Shown here: one piece after another, positions 30,035 through 40,395 of the stretch
How the letters are laid out: each line of letters opens with the position of its first letter
Numbering within the stretch: position 1 is the stretch's first letter
Origin: Phialophora verrucosa
Taxonomy: Eukaryota; Ascomycota; Eurotiomycetes; Chaetothyriales; Herpotrichiellaceae
DNA: 64,000 nucleotides
Direction: 5' to 3'
NCBI GenBank assembly: GCA_002099365.1
Contig: MSED01000008.1
Span: 248,001 to 312,000 of the forward strand
The notes under the pieces: generated by a model
The model's input: only the letters and a program-made list of their open reading frames with translations
Databases searched by the model: none
Told to the model about the DNA's origin: nothing
Translations under genes and position numbers: made by a program

Positions 30035-32857
30035 TTGATGAACCACCTAAACCGGATGGATCAAGATCCGCCTGACGACTTCGCGTCCGAGTCGTTCTTC
30101 GACCAGAACTCGCTCCAACAACAAATTCAACAGATCGATGCTGCCGCCGATTTGAATGATGCCGAGTTGAATGGTACGGTCCCAGGTGTCGCCCTCGCTC
30201 CAAACCCAGCTGCCGTCGAACAACTTTCCCGCAAATGGTACAGTGGTTGTCTAGAACGGACCGCGTGGTCAAGACATGGCCACCTCGCCAGTATCTCCGA
30301 AGATGGCTCGACCGTCTATCTTGAGTGCCTGCGGTATGACCACGGGTCCAGGTCTTGGGATCTCCACGAGAGACACTCCTTGACAACGGTCTTTGAGGAA
30401 GCAGTTAGCCTGGCTTGGAGCGCGACCGGAGGTGAGCTTGCCGTGGTAGATATCAAGGGACGACTTTGGATATACCACGTGGCTCTGACGGCTATCAATC
30501 GTCTAAATCTCGCTCGGCAGGGCGCCATCGACGAAGGCGACGACTATTCCCAGCCAATCGGCATGACTTGGCTGAACCAGGATAGGCAGGAAAGACCAAG
30601 AAACGTGGTCACTCAGGCTTCAAAGGGCGAAACACGATGGGAGCACGCGAATGCTAGGGCGAAACCCCTCGGGACATACTGGCCCAGGGCCGTCCTGCTC
30701 GTCCACCGCAATGGCCTGATAACACTCTGCTTTCAACGACGTGACGGACAGTACTTGAAGATCAACAAACAACTGACGCTGCGGGATGGAGTCTTATACA
30801 CTCACGCCAGCTTCGCCCCTACAGTAGAAGGGAAGATGCTGATTGCTATACACTCTTACCAAAAGATCATATCAGTTTATTTCCTCGCCATTGACTGGAC
30901 AGAAGTCAATCAAGGTCTCGAGGGGCTTCCTGTCCTGACCATCGATCCCGTCCCCAGCAAAGTGTCATCTCAACCGTCTGGTTCGGCTGCTGTCCCCGAC
31001 ACCTACGATCCCGAGTCTTGGCGACTGAGTCATCTGAAGGTGGTTCAGACTTCAGACGTAGAGAGAGCGGTTCAAACGCCTCCGACCATACTTGCGGTGT
31101 TTACCGGTGTCAACCGAACTGTCAGCATTCCCGACGCCGGTTTCTTAGTCTCCAGTCTGATCAAGAGGTGGGCGGTGAATTCAGTTGAAACAAAATTACA
31201 CCCTCTTTTCGACGCCCTTCCTTCTACAGGCTCTGCTGCGGCAGCAACGAAGCCCCTTTACACTCTGCAGGAACAACCGGACAAGGAAGAGCAGGTAATC
31301 ACCACGGTGCATCACGTAGATGGTGTCCAGACTCTTGCAATCACCACGCTAGAGAACCGGACGGATTTTCTCGGCTCAGAAGACCTGTCACCAATGTCCT
31401 ACGCCGCCTCAGCGCAGGAAACGACCTGTATGTCACAGTCCGGTTTCGCCTTCCCTTACACGCAAGTTATCCTTGATCCAAGTTTCTCTCCTGGCGCTTG
31501 CGTGAGAGCAGACCTCGCAGCGAATGACAAAACCCAGCTCGCTGTCATGGAATATCAATTAGATCAAACTCAAATACAACAACCGCTACAACCTCACGTT
31601 GATGCCGCGATCGCATCCCTTAACCTCACTTTTGCGCGAGCTTGCTGGTCCAATGCCACGATCGACGATATCCTCATGTGTGCCTCGCGCACCATTCCTG
31701 CAGCCCTGGTCCCTACAGTGATTTCGAGCGCCTACCGCACGCTCTTCCGTGACGGCGAATTCGTGCATGAGAAGACGCCCGGCTCGGAGCTCGAACACAT
31801 GTTCCACAAACAAGTCTTGGCCAAAGTGTTCTCTTACCATGCGAGCCTGGCATCGACCTGCTCCCACCTTGCGTCCACGGCGCCGACCGATGCAAGGACT
31901 GGCGGATGGACATTAAGCGCGCAGTGGGCGTGGATAGTCAACAACGTTCGACAAACTACCACATTGCTGATCATGAACCTCAGAGACATACAGAATGTGG
32001 CCGTGGTCGTCAGCCAGGATTTCACCGAGATGTTGTGCGCAAACCTGAGGTGGGGTCTGTCTCTTATCAGACTTATCTTCAATGCTGTCTTAGAAGTGGG
32101 TGACCGAGAGAGTAATCCGGACATGTTCGACGAGAAGGACCGCGGAAGACTCGGTGATACGCATGGCAATGGAACTCAAGGCCTCGTCGCACTACTCTTG
32201 AACTGCCACGCCTCGCGGATCTTCCTGATCGCGTTTGTGCGAGCAGTCAGGACGTATGCCAAGGTGACGGAGCCAAAGTCACAACATCAGTTGCAGTTAT
32301 TGCAGTGCATTCAACAACAGACAAATGGTAAAGGTCTGTCCTTCGGGGCCATAGAGGCGCTTCTTGAATACAGGTGGTCGGCAGCGGGTGACGTGGAGGG
32401 TGATATTGCAGCCACGGCAGTCCGACAACTTGACATGATGGCTACAGGCGTCGTCCATGAGTCGTATCAGCCGACGATCAAGACTCTCCTCAGCAAGTTG
32501 ATCAACAGTCCTTCAGGCTTGCGAGCCAACAAGTTGATCGACCGACTCAAATTGTTCGTTGACCACGTCGACCTGGAATACATCTTCTTGAATCAGGATA
32601 TCCTTGGTTATCGGCGCGATGGTCAGTCTACGGATGTGATCTACGATGTTCTTCGCAAGCGACCGATCACGAAGGGCACGGCAGAGCCACATGGCGGAAG
32701 TCAACCAATGGTCAGGAGATGCATCAGATGTGGGAGTTTCAGCGAGGATGTCATTGTACCGCCCAAAGAATGGCCAAGGCAGGTTGCCATGTCGTTGGCG
32801 AGATGCGTCTGTGACGGAAACTGGGTGCTGGAGCCTTGGGAGAATCCTCGTAAGTGA
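30035..32857 (+). CDS. MED16: Mediator of RNA polymerase II transcription subunit 16
   Basis: This is a Mediator tail-module subunit (Sin4/Med16) of 940 residues in one exon. The N-terminal half is a beta-propeller-like region: AWSRHGHLASISEDGSTVYL, then SLAWSATGGELAVVDIKGRLWIY and PIGMTWLNQ. The C-terminal half is helical (for example ALVPTVISSAYRTLFRDGEF, LIRLIFNAVLEVGDRESN). It ends with a Cys-rich segment (RRCIRCGSFSEDV, then CVCDGNWVLEPW) typical of Med16 C-termini. The window start MMNHLNRMDQD offers two starts; MDQDPPDDFASESFF, starting at 30056, is equally plausible. In yeast this subunit links gene-specific activators and repressors with RNA polymerase II. Confidence 0.9.
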   Translation: MMNHLNRMDQDPPDDFASESFFDQNSLQQQIQQIDAAADLNDAELNGTVPGVALAPNPAAVEQLSRKWYSGCLERTAWSRHGHLASISEDGSTVYLECLRYDHGSRSWDLHERHSLTTVFEEAVSLAWSATGGELAVVDIKGRLWIYHVALTAINRLNLARQGAIDEGDDYSQPIGMTWLNQDRQERPRNVVTQASKGETRWEHANARAKPLGTYWPRAVLLVHRNGLITLCFQRRDGQYLKINKQLTLRDGVLYTHASFAPTVEGKMLIAIHSYQKIISVYFLAIDWTEVNQGLEGLPVLTIDPVPSKVSSQPSGSAAVPDTYDPESWRLSHLKVVQTSDVERAVQTPPTILAVFTGVNRTVSIPDAGFLVSSLIKRWAVNSVETKLHPLFDALPSTGSAAAATKPLYTLQEQPDKEEQVITTVHHVDGVQTLAITTLENRTDFLGSEDLSPMSYAASAQETTCMSQSGFAFPYTQVILDPSFSPGACVRADLAANDKTQLAVMEYQLDQTQIQQPLQPHVDAAIASLNLTFARACWSNATIDDILMCASRTIPAALVPTVISSAYRTLFRDGEFVHEKTPGSELEHMFHKQVLAKVFSYHASLASTCSHLASTAPTDARTGGWTLSAQWAWIVNNVRQTTTLLIMNLRDIQNVAVVVSQDFTEMLCANLRWGLSLIRLIFNAVLEVGDRESNPDMFDEKDRGRLGDTHGNGTQGLVALLLNCHASRIFLIAFVRAVRTYAKVTEPKSQHQLQLLQCIQQQTNGKGLSFGAIEALLEYRWSAAGDVEGDIAATAVRQLDMMATGVVHESYQPTIKTLLSKLINSPSGLRANKLIDRLKLFVDHVDLEYIFLNQDILGYRRDGQSTDVIYDVLRKRPITKGTAEPHGGSQPMVRRCIRCGSFSEDVIVPPKEWPRQVAMSLARCVCDGNWVLEPWENPRK

Positions 32858-33212
32858 TGCGAAACGCCCCGAATGAGTAGCTCTTAGATGGCAAGTAGCA
32901 CGGAACCCAACATCCAGAAATGCAATATGCGACATCGCGAAAGATTTCGCTCAAGTAATTGAACTGTTCTTGTTTCTTGATTCGCAGGGCGCCCAAGGAC
33001 ATCTGCCTTTGGGCAGTCGCGACTTGCCATGCTCATTTCACACGTATGCGTCTGCATCAGAAGCCCGGGTCTTTCCCAGTATTGATGTCAGTCTCCGCAT
33101 GCATGCCCTCGAAAAGGTCATGAAGATGCCGTTGCCTCATCTCTAATCCTCAATTCTGCACCGATCGCTCACGGCCCGCGCACATTCGCCCGACGCTCAC
33201 TCCTTGACCACC
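32858..33212. other. Intergenic, convergent
   Basis: This is 355 bp between the convergent MED16 and L35 genes, with no gene. Confidence 0.5.
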
Positions 33213-33767
33213 CTACTCCGCCTTGACAGCATACTTCCTAGCCGGGAAATGTGTCTGCTTCTTCTTCTGCTTCTCGGTCACTCTAGAAGCGTCTTTCTTC
33301 GACAGTCGACGACGGATCGCGCGGGTCAATTTTGGGCGTAGATCGAGGGGGAGGTACTTCTTCTTGGCGTAGAAAAGACGAAGTTGGTGTCGTTGGTTGG
33401 CGTTGATAACGGTCAGAGTGCGGGCAACGGATTTGCGGAGGTCGTGTCTACATTGGCCATTTGGTTAGATCCTTCTAAACCTGCCGTTGGGTGCGGGTTC
33501 TAAGCCGCCGGTTCGAAACGTACATTCTTGTCAACTTTGATGAGGCACCACCTGCGATCTTCTGCACACGCAACTGGCCCAGTTCCGTCTTGAGCTCGTC
33601 GAGTTGTTTCTTTAGGTCATCCTTGCTCTTGCCCCAGAGCTGGCCCGGCTTCACACGAGCACTGTTCGACGACTAGAAACCTTGTCGTCAGCGATCAATC
33701 CTTCATGCAACGCAAAATAAGGGCAACAATTGCTTGGCCGACGGGATCCGGAGTAGGCGCATACCAT
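33213..33767 (-). CDS. RPL35: 60S ribosomal protein L35 (uL29)
   Basis: This is a large-subunit ribosomal protein at the polypeptide exit tunnel. Three exons are needed: 33767-33765 (only the ATG), 33672-33524 and 33447-33213. The introns are 92 bp (GTATGC...TCTAG) and 76 bp (GTACGT...TGTAG), and the product is 128 residues. The spliced start reads MSSNSARVKPGQLWGKSKDD, followed by LGQLRVQKIAGGASSKLTRI, HDLRKSVARTLTVIN, the uL29 signature NQRHQLRLFYAKKKYLPLDL, and a basic tail ending FPARKYAVKAE. Length and composition fit the family. The gene is head-to-head with GOS1, 358 bp apart. Confidence 0.95.
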
Positions 33768-34125
33768 CTTCGCTGCTGATTGATGTTGTCGATGTGAAGA
33801 AACGTGTGGGAATTGAGGCTGAACGTCGTTGTCGATATTGCATGTCGAATCTGCGGCCCTCAGAAATTGTTTGTGGAAGTGCCAAGAGTTACTCTTCTAT
33901 GATTGGATGCGGACCACCCCGTCTTGGCGTAGCTGGGCCTTCCTCAGCCTCGTTTGGGGCAGGTCAGGACACCTTGATTGTCAAAGTGCAACGAACAACC
34001 GAGTCGAATTACAGATCAATCTTGTCCGTGTCAGATCATGAGGCTGAATACTTGACGGATTCTGCATATCTGCATATGTAATTTCAAAAAGACAGCCACA
34101 TTTCCGTCAATCGACGACTGCCGTG
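33768..34125. promoter_or_regulatory. Bidirectional promoter between RPL35 and GOS1
   Basis: This is 358 bp between two start codons in opposite directions, so both promoters must lie here. I do not see a convincing TATA box. Confidence 0.5.
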
Positions 34126-34920
34126 ATGGCAACTGGCACTGGGTGGGCCCAGCTGCGCCAGCAGATCAGGACGCTTGAGAGTCAGGTACATTGCCAGCTG
34201 GGCCTCGGACACTGCTTCTGGGGCTGACAAAACTTGCAAGACCGAAGCGCTATTTCATACCTACTCACAATACGCCGCAAGCTCGAAGCTCCCTCCCAAA
34301 CCGTCTGACGAAGAACAGAGGAACGAAGCAGAGATCCAAGAATTGCTAGAGAAGGTTAGTTGCGAATGACTGCTCCCGCGCATCAGAAGGTCTGTGCTAA
34401 CACGCTGTGTATATAGCGCGAAGGACTAATATCCCAACTTTCTCGCCTCCTTGATTCCGAGTCCACCCTCAGTACATCCTCCCTCAAGCACAACAACCTC
34501 TCCCGGCACCGTGAGGTCCTGAACGAGCACCGCCAGGAACTCCGCCGCTTAAAGGCATCTATCTCTGAAGCCCGCGATCGTCAGCACCTGCTTGCAAACG
34601 TGCGTTCCGATATTGACGCGTTCCGTACGAACAACCCAGCCGAAGCTGAGGCGGAGTACATGCTTCAAGAACGCACGCGGCTCGATCAAAGTCACAGTGT
34701 GATAGACGGAGTCCTGTCACAAGCGTATGCGATCAATGAGAATTTTGGCATTCAAAGAGAAACGTTATCGAGTATTAATCGGCGGATCACGGGTGCTGCG
34801 GCGCAGATACCTGGCGTCAATGGCTTGATTCAGCGGATCGGGTCGAAAAGACGGAGGGATGGCATCATCCTGGGAAGTTTCATTGCATTTTGTTGCTTGA
34901 TGTTGCTTTACTTCAGTTGA
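34126..34920 (+). CDS. GOS1: Golgi SNAP receptor complex member 1 (Gos1)
   Basis: This is a Qb-SNARE of intra-Golgi transport. Exons are 34126-34185, 34241-34354 and 34417-34920, giving 225 residues, the normal family length. The start MATGTGWAQLRQQIRTLESQ is the Gos1/GS28 N-terminus (WAQLRQQ). TEALFHTYSQYA and EAEIQELLEKREGLISQLSRL follow. The SNARE region (about residues 135-200) includes EYMLQERTRLDQSHSVIDGV, then AINENFGIQRETLSSINRRI and VNGLIQRIGSKRRRDG. The C-terminal anchor (207-225) is IILGSFIAFCCLMLLYF. Intron 1 has a rare GTACAT donor, intron 2 GTTAGT. Confidence 0.94.
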
Positions 34921-37900
34921 TCGACGGGAATGGCCAAATCAGCAGCTCAACAAATGAGTAATGGTCGCTGAAGCGGGCACTGCATGACAGTTTGATGTGC
35001 GAGCATGTCTAGGCCGGGGGCTTTCTGAGCGTTTGGGAAACGGCGTCCATGCGGTCTGATTCGGTCCGGTCTGCGGCACATTGGCATACCGGCGAGAAGC
35101 ATATAACAGCGCGCAACACGGGTCAGCTCCGCTGGGAGCGATGGGGATCTCAAAACCAACCTCGGGGTACTCAGAATCAAACTCAGGGGATGATGGGTGC
35201 CTCGCGGACGAATGCTTGCGCATCTACTAACGGAGACGTCGACTTTAGCGACACACGGGCTGATACCTCTTTGCGAGAGAGGCTATCCCACATGAGCGGC
35301 GATCCATCTGATGCAAATCCCTTCATGTTGCTTCTGCTTCATCCAGAACGGGGCCAGCTGACAATATCGCCTCTCACCGCAGTACGCTAACCTTGCTATC
35401 GCCAGACCCACAACAGAGATCAATCGGGCACAGAGCGAGGCTGTACGAACCGACATGAGAAATCCGCATCTTACCTCATGTCTATCTCGAGCTCGCGCAT
35501 TTTCCCCACCTTGGCTTTGGAGGACCATGTTTGTCACGACAATGCTATTCAGAATTTCGCGTCTGCAAGGCCCGTCAGCATTTATGCAGGGCTCTGGCTA
35601 TATGCAAGGCTGACGGACGACTGGCAAAACGGTTTGCCGAGTCTATGTTCTCGGCCCCGCGCAACCATAGCGATCTCTCCTACGTTAAGTTCACGGCCTC
35701 GTCCTGTCATGCTGGCTGTCACGTGCATCACACTCAATCTTCTGATGTTAAGGCCCGTTTCACGGCTACCTGCATCTCCGTGGAATAGAGTCTTGCGATA
35801 TGCAGAGCATCCAACATCAGCACGAACCAAGACATGTCGGCGAGCGAGGTTGGGGAGATCTTAGTTGGATCTGGAGGCAGCTTCGGAGAGCCGACTGTAC
35901 GGCCGAGGTCACGTCGCTTTACAACCGAGAGTTTCAACGTCCCTGACGATTTCAGCCTTGGCCTTTTTATAGCCCTGATCTGTAACTTGCGCCGCTCGGA
36001 TAAGACGGCCCCTCATAATGACATGCTACTCGCATGAAACAGACTTTTTCTAGAACACCCCTTCGCCGATTCTCTCGCCGACTTTCTGTGATGCCGGAAT
36101 GCGTAGGTAGAGTCCCTTGATCCCAGCTGCAAATTCAGAACAGCACCTCTCCCTCTCTCTGCCTGGATCCAGATGGCTTGAAATTGCCCTGCGCAAGCCA
36201 AATTATCGTATACATCCAATCGTCCGCCCGTCATTTCTAATCCGCTCCAGTTTTGAGGTTGTGCTCTTCCGTTGTACTGCGTACGAGTAGTACCGGACTA
36301 GTTGCATTCGACGTCGTTCATTCCTTCATGGAGAACGGGCCCGGGCGAAGAAGGACTAGCGGTCCTTTTGGCATTATTCCTAGCTCTCGTCTTACAGGTA
36401 GGTTTGAATTTCCTGACTTTCCTACGTGATATCTGGCTCGCCTATCAAGCATAAGGTCAAGTGTCAGATCTAACGCTCTACGCTCTGAGACTACACTACT
36501 CGCACGCTGCATCTCAGCCCTCCCGGAGGGGGCCGCGCGTCACCTTTCATGACTATGCACTAGGAACCCACGTGCTCGGTCTGGCTAAGCAGCTGTCCTC
36601 AGTCTTTAGCCGAAACAGCTTTGGACCATCACTACTATGCACCGATGCTGCTCCTTTGGTATGTAAGTATATGGCCATGCGTGCGTGGTACATCCGCCGT
36701 CCTGGGCTTAGTAGTTGGAGTGCTCCCTCTCCGTGTTCGTGTTCTCGTGCCCGCTTGCCCTGACGGCCACTCCCCGGACGAATCAGACTGTGGGCCGTGG
36801 AAGCCGACGGCATCGGCTTGATGAGCGCTTTCGTTGCAGGCGTCCTCAATCAATCCTTACAAGTTCATATCTCGCGCGTGGGGGGTGTACTCGTAGCTAC
36901 CACCCCTACCGTCATATACTCTGTATTGGCAGACGTCAGAGCCCTCCAGACAACCACAGCATGAACGGGATAAACATTCCGGCTGAATGGGCCACCACCT
37001 CCTCCTATGTACCACCCAAGGTGGCGGAAGGCGAGGAAACGAATAGTAATTCACAAGCAGTCAAGTAACATATGATGCTGAGGTGTGAATCTTGAGCGAC
37101 ACAAGCTTTTTAGGGTCCCCTACTTCCCCTTCGTGTGACTTGTGTAGTAGTAATAGATGATCGTGGACGGGACCCCTCTCAGCGTGACGGTAACGCTACT
37201 ACTGTACGTTGTGCTGCGCAAAAATCCCGCTGTGCCGGTTCCCGCCCGGGAAAACGCAAGCCTGCATGGGAGGACCCTACAGCGCGACAATGGGAACACT
37301 CCCCGTCTTGGATCTAGTAATTGATTCACTCCTAGCTGGCTGGAGCGCTTGCCGTGTAAACTACTCGTAGTTAGCCCGAGTGAGTCCCCGGTAAAGTAAA
37401 CTAGGTTATTGTGCCTCCGTGTGTACGCTGCGCTGCAGGACCACAAAGGTTCGCTGCGTCATGATGATTTCCAGAAAAGGAACCCCCAAAGGCCGGGAAA
37501 AAGAACTGTGCGGCGCCTGAAGCTTGAGCGAGGCGAGCGGGGGGGCGAAAAATCCCTGTACGAGGTTTGCGCGCCGTTCGGATCTTCATGCCAACTTATT
37601 ACTGTAGAGGTTCACATTCGAGCAGATGCCGACGTGTGTGTGTGTGTGAATGCTGAGGCTCTTGGGCCCGAGCATTGGCATGGTGTTAAATTTTCGGCAT
37701 TGACTGGAACGTCCTTTCTGTCTTTCTCTCATGCTCCTTTTCTTTCTACCATCAACTGATAGCGGTTTCTGCGTTGCCGCTTCTCAATACCTAGTCTTGC
37801 CCTTCTTGTATCGAATCGGTAGTGGACTTGTGGTATACACACCCTCGCACACCCAGTATACACCCATTCGCACCTCGTAATCTCATATCTTATCGGCGCG

Positions 37901-38460
37901 CGCGAGGCGGGCCCTTCCGCTTTGTTTCGACTTGTGTTACTATATCAGCTGGACTCAGAAGAAATCTGTCTGCGGTGCTGCGCATGAACAAAGAACAATC
38001 GATTTCCTTCTTTTCTTGCTGCGAGACTCCGAACCCGGGGACCAGGAACAAAGGAGCGCGGAACCTTTCAGCGGGCGGAGCGCAAGTGACACTACATTGC
38101 GCGGAGGCAAACGAGCGTTGGCCTGAGGCGCTATTCAATCCTCCGTCACGGGCTGATGGGATATGAATATGAATGATCCCAGTACTTCAGCAGAGGAACC
38201 AGAATCAGCACTTCCACCACACTCAGAGCCAGGTGCCAGTCGGCTTCCGTAGCGCACGGTAATAGCCGCACGAGCAGCGACCCGAGTGTCTAGGCCAACG
38301 ACCTTCAGACCAGCTTGGGTGCCAGTCCGAGCCCACAGACACAGCAGAGCCCGAAGTTGAAAACGGCACTCCTTCGGACCATCTTTACCAGATCCCACAA
38401 TTTCTTCAACAAAACCCTTCTCTCGATCCCGATTGGCCAAAGAGACATTCCCAACCCGAC
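34921..38460. other. Gene-poor interval, 3.5 kb
   Basis: No gene is supported between GOS1 and the small Cys-rich gene. Open frames are short and mutually overlapping. Notable sequence features are a GT dinucleotide run (about 37634-37648) and GTAC-rich motifs (for example 36275-36294). Confidence 0.5.
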
Positions 38461-38791
38461 ATGTGCATCTATTATACCTATCACTTCAGCTGCTGTCCTG
38501 GCACAGCACGACCAGCACCGTATTATGTCCATTCAATATGCTCCGAATCGTCAGAGCCGAAGAAATACACGCTCTTGGCCGACGCGAACGGCCGCGCCAA
38601 AGTGCAAGTCACCGGCCTCAAGAAGTGCGAGATTCAGCACGAGATTCTTGATGGCGCAGAGGCGGATATGCCGTGTCCGAAGTGTGGGTAAGTCGAATTT
38701 GGCTCGGTCGGAGAACATCCATGTGACACATTTGCTGATTTTTTGGTCGTCTAGCATGAAGCCAGAACCGGAGGAGAATTGTGAACATTGA
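38461..38791 (+). CDS. Small Cys-rich protein, function unknown
   Basis: This is a tentative gene of 87 residues. Exon 1 is 38461-38687 and exon 2 is 38755-38791, with a 67-bp intron (GTAAGT...TCTAG) that keeps frame. The start MCIYYTYHFSCCPGT and segments PYYVHSICSES and ADMPCPKCGMKPEPEENCEH give nine Cys in total, some in CXXC form. Short fungal proteins starting MCxYxxYxxxC are common in Pezizomycotina. The family is unassigned, and zinc binding is an inference from the cysteines. The exon 2 join creates the CPKCG...C pair, which supports the splice. It converges with ATP10 (115 bp apart). Confidence 0.5.
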
Positions 38792-38905
38792 TTGTTGTGC
38801 TTTATGAGTAATGAAAAGGCCGGATGCATCAAAGGCGTGTTGGGTATTCTGATAATTATAGGACATTGAACTGCTTGGACCGTATTGGCTGTGTGGAGAT
38901 CTGAA

Positions 38906-40129
38906 TTACGCGACGACAGCGTTGGGCATTGCATTGGGCTTCCCAGTTGAGGTTTTTGGTGGCACTCGTGGTCTTTGGACGATATTCGCCGAAGATGGTA
39001 ACGGCTTCGATGACGCCTCTCCCAGCGTCCGTTCCTCATGAAGTAGTCTCTGAACTGCAGCGTTTAAACCATCCACTTCCCCGTCCCACGCATAGGCACT
39101 TCCCGCCCAACGGATCTTACAGCTGGAATCGACTAAGTAGACGTATCCGACCTGGGTGTTGAGAAAGCCCATGGCATCGCGTACCTCGTCTGACAATCCA
39201 CGTCGAATGTCGCGGGGTAATTTGATTTTGAAATACCGGCTCCAACGCTCCTCTGGGATGGTTTCTCTAATTCGGGCGCTGAACATCCTGACGATTAGAG
39301 CACGCATCCAGTCGCCTGAGACATTGATGTCCACCCGCTGCAAGCGCCCGCGGTTTTGTTCCAATAGTCTGCTCAACTCTGGGTTACTTTTCTCCCCAAT
39401 GAACGAACTGGCCATCTCTTCAGCCCAAGAATTCGAGTGGATGGCGATAAGAGACACCTTCCCCAGCAAGAGAGGCGTGGTATCTCGCCCACCATCGGGC
39501 CCATCCCCTTCTTTAGCCAGTGTCTGGCCCCATATATTCGGAAAGTAGAGCGCTTTGTCTCGTTTGAACAACCGTGGGCTTGACACGAAACTCTTTCCCT
39601 TGTGATAGTCCATTCGCCTCCATTCTTGAAAGTAGGGGCGGAAGAAAGTGCGCAAGTAGACACGCCGTCGCTCTAGCGCTTTGTCGTAGCTCGTAAACTC
39701 CTCGTGCCTTTCACGAAGTGTGCGGCTATCGAGGGGACTGTTCTGCCCGGGTCGGGGAGGATATTCAAGGCCCAATGGCCGTGCTAGCACTTGAGGTGTA
39801 AAGTTCTCGCCTCTCACCCCTCGTGGAATAGGGATTCGGGAGATGGCGGACACGTTTTCAGGGTTGCGATCGAGGCCGACATGAAGAGGAATTGCTGGTC
39901 GAGTTTTAACCTCGGCTCCTGGCTTGGGCGGAAGGGTCGTTTTGTTTTGCGTTGAGGTGGAGGCATAGCGAATTAGGCTGGGTGACGATCCCGAGAGTCT
40001 GTGTAGACAATGGGTGTGAGGGCGCAATGCTAGGGAGACAAACAGACTCAAAAAATCCTCTCGTCCCATCCTGCAGAGAGGGTCAAGGGCGAAATACAGG
40101 GCAGTCACCAATTCGTACTGCACGCACAC
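38906..40129 (-). CDS. ATP10: Mitochondrial ATP synthase assembly factor Atp10
   Basis: This is the chaperone for Fo subunit a (Atp6) during ATP synthase assembly in mitochondria. It has 407 residues in one exon from the first ATG; an internal start at 40069 (MGREDFLSLF) would shorten it by 20. The N-terminal region is basic and Ser-rich, consistent with import (LHRLSGSSPSLIRYASTSTQ). Family blocks are PRPGQNSPLDSRTLRERHEE, EWRRMDYHKGKSFVS, LIAIHSNSWAEEMASSFIG, RVDINVSGDWMRALIVRMF and the terminal QVGYVYLVDSSCKIRWAGSA. The domain order and length fit fungal Atp10. It is divergent from the family X polymerase gene, with a 266-bp interval. Confidence 0.92.
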   Translation of the reverse strand: MCVQYELVTALYFALDPLCRMGREDFLSLFVSLALRPHTHCLHRLSGSSPSLIRYASTSTQNKTTLPPKPGAEVKTRPAIPLHVGLDRNPENVSAISRIPIPRGVRGENFTPQVLARPLGLEYPPRPGQNSPLDSRTLRERHEEFTSYDKALERRRVYLRTFFRPYFQEWRRMDYHKGKSFVSSPRLFKRDKALYFPNIWGQTLAKEGDGPDGGRDTTPLLLGKVSLIAIHSNSWAEEMASSFIGEKSNPELSRLLEQNRGRLQRVDINVSGDWMRALIVRMFSARIRETIPEERWSRYFKIKLPRDIRRGLSDEVRDAMGFLNTQVGYVYLVDSSCKIRWAGSAYAWDGEVDGLNAAVQRLLHEERTLGEASSKPLPSSANIVQRPRVPPKTSTGKPNAMPNAVVA

Positions 40130-40395
40130 ATTGAAGTCGACTCCTGAGCTCTACTCAGTACAGGAATTGCTTGGCACGCATCATGTGACAGCGCGTCATT
40201 ATCGTGTTCGAGTGTGAATGGACAAAGAAGAATGGTTGACAACGGTCCGTCCCACTCACCCCGCCTTCACTGACTGCTCAAGAATTGGATTTCCCGCGCG
40301 GCGTGTGAAACAATGTCGTACAAACTGCCTGTCCTGCGCAACACCATGCACAACAGTCGTGGTCCACAGCTCCCCAACCTCAACACCGACCAAAG
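40130..40395. promoter_or_regulatory. Divergent promoter interval, ATP10 / family X polymerase
   Basis: This is 266 bp between two head-to-head genes. It must carry both promoters. Confidence 0.5.

Noticed and set aside
33505..33520. tRNA-like ggttcgaaac string
   Set aside because: It lies inside L35 intron 2 and there is no surrounding cloverleaf.
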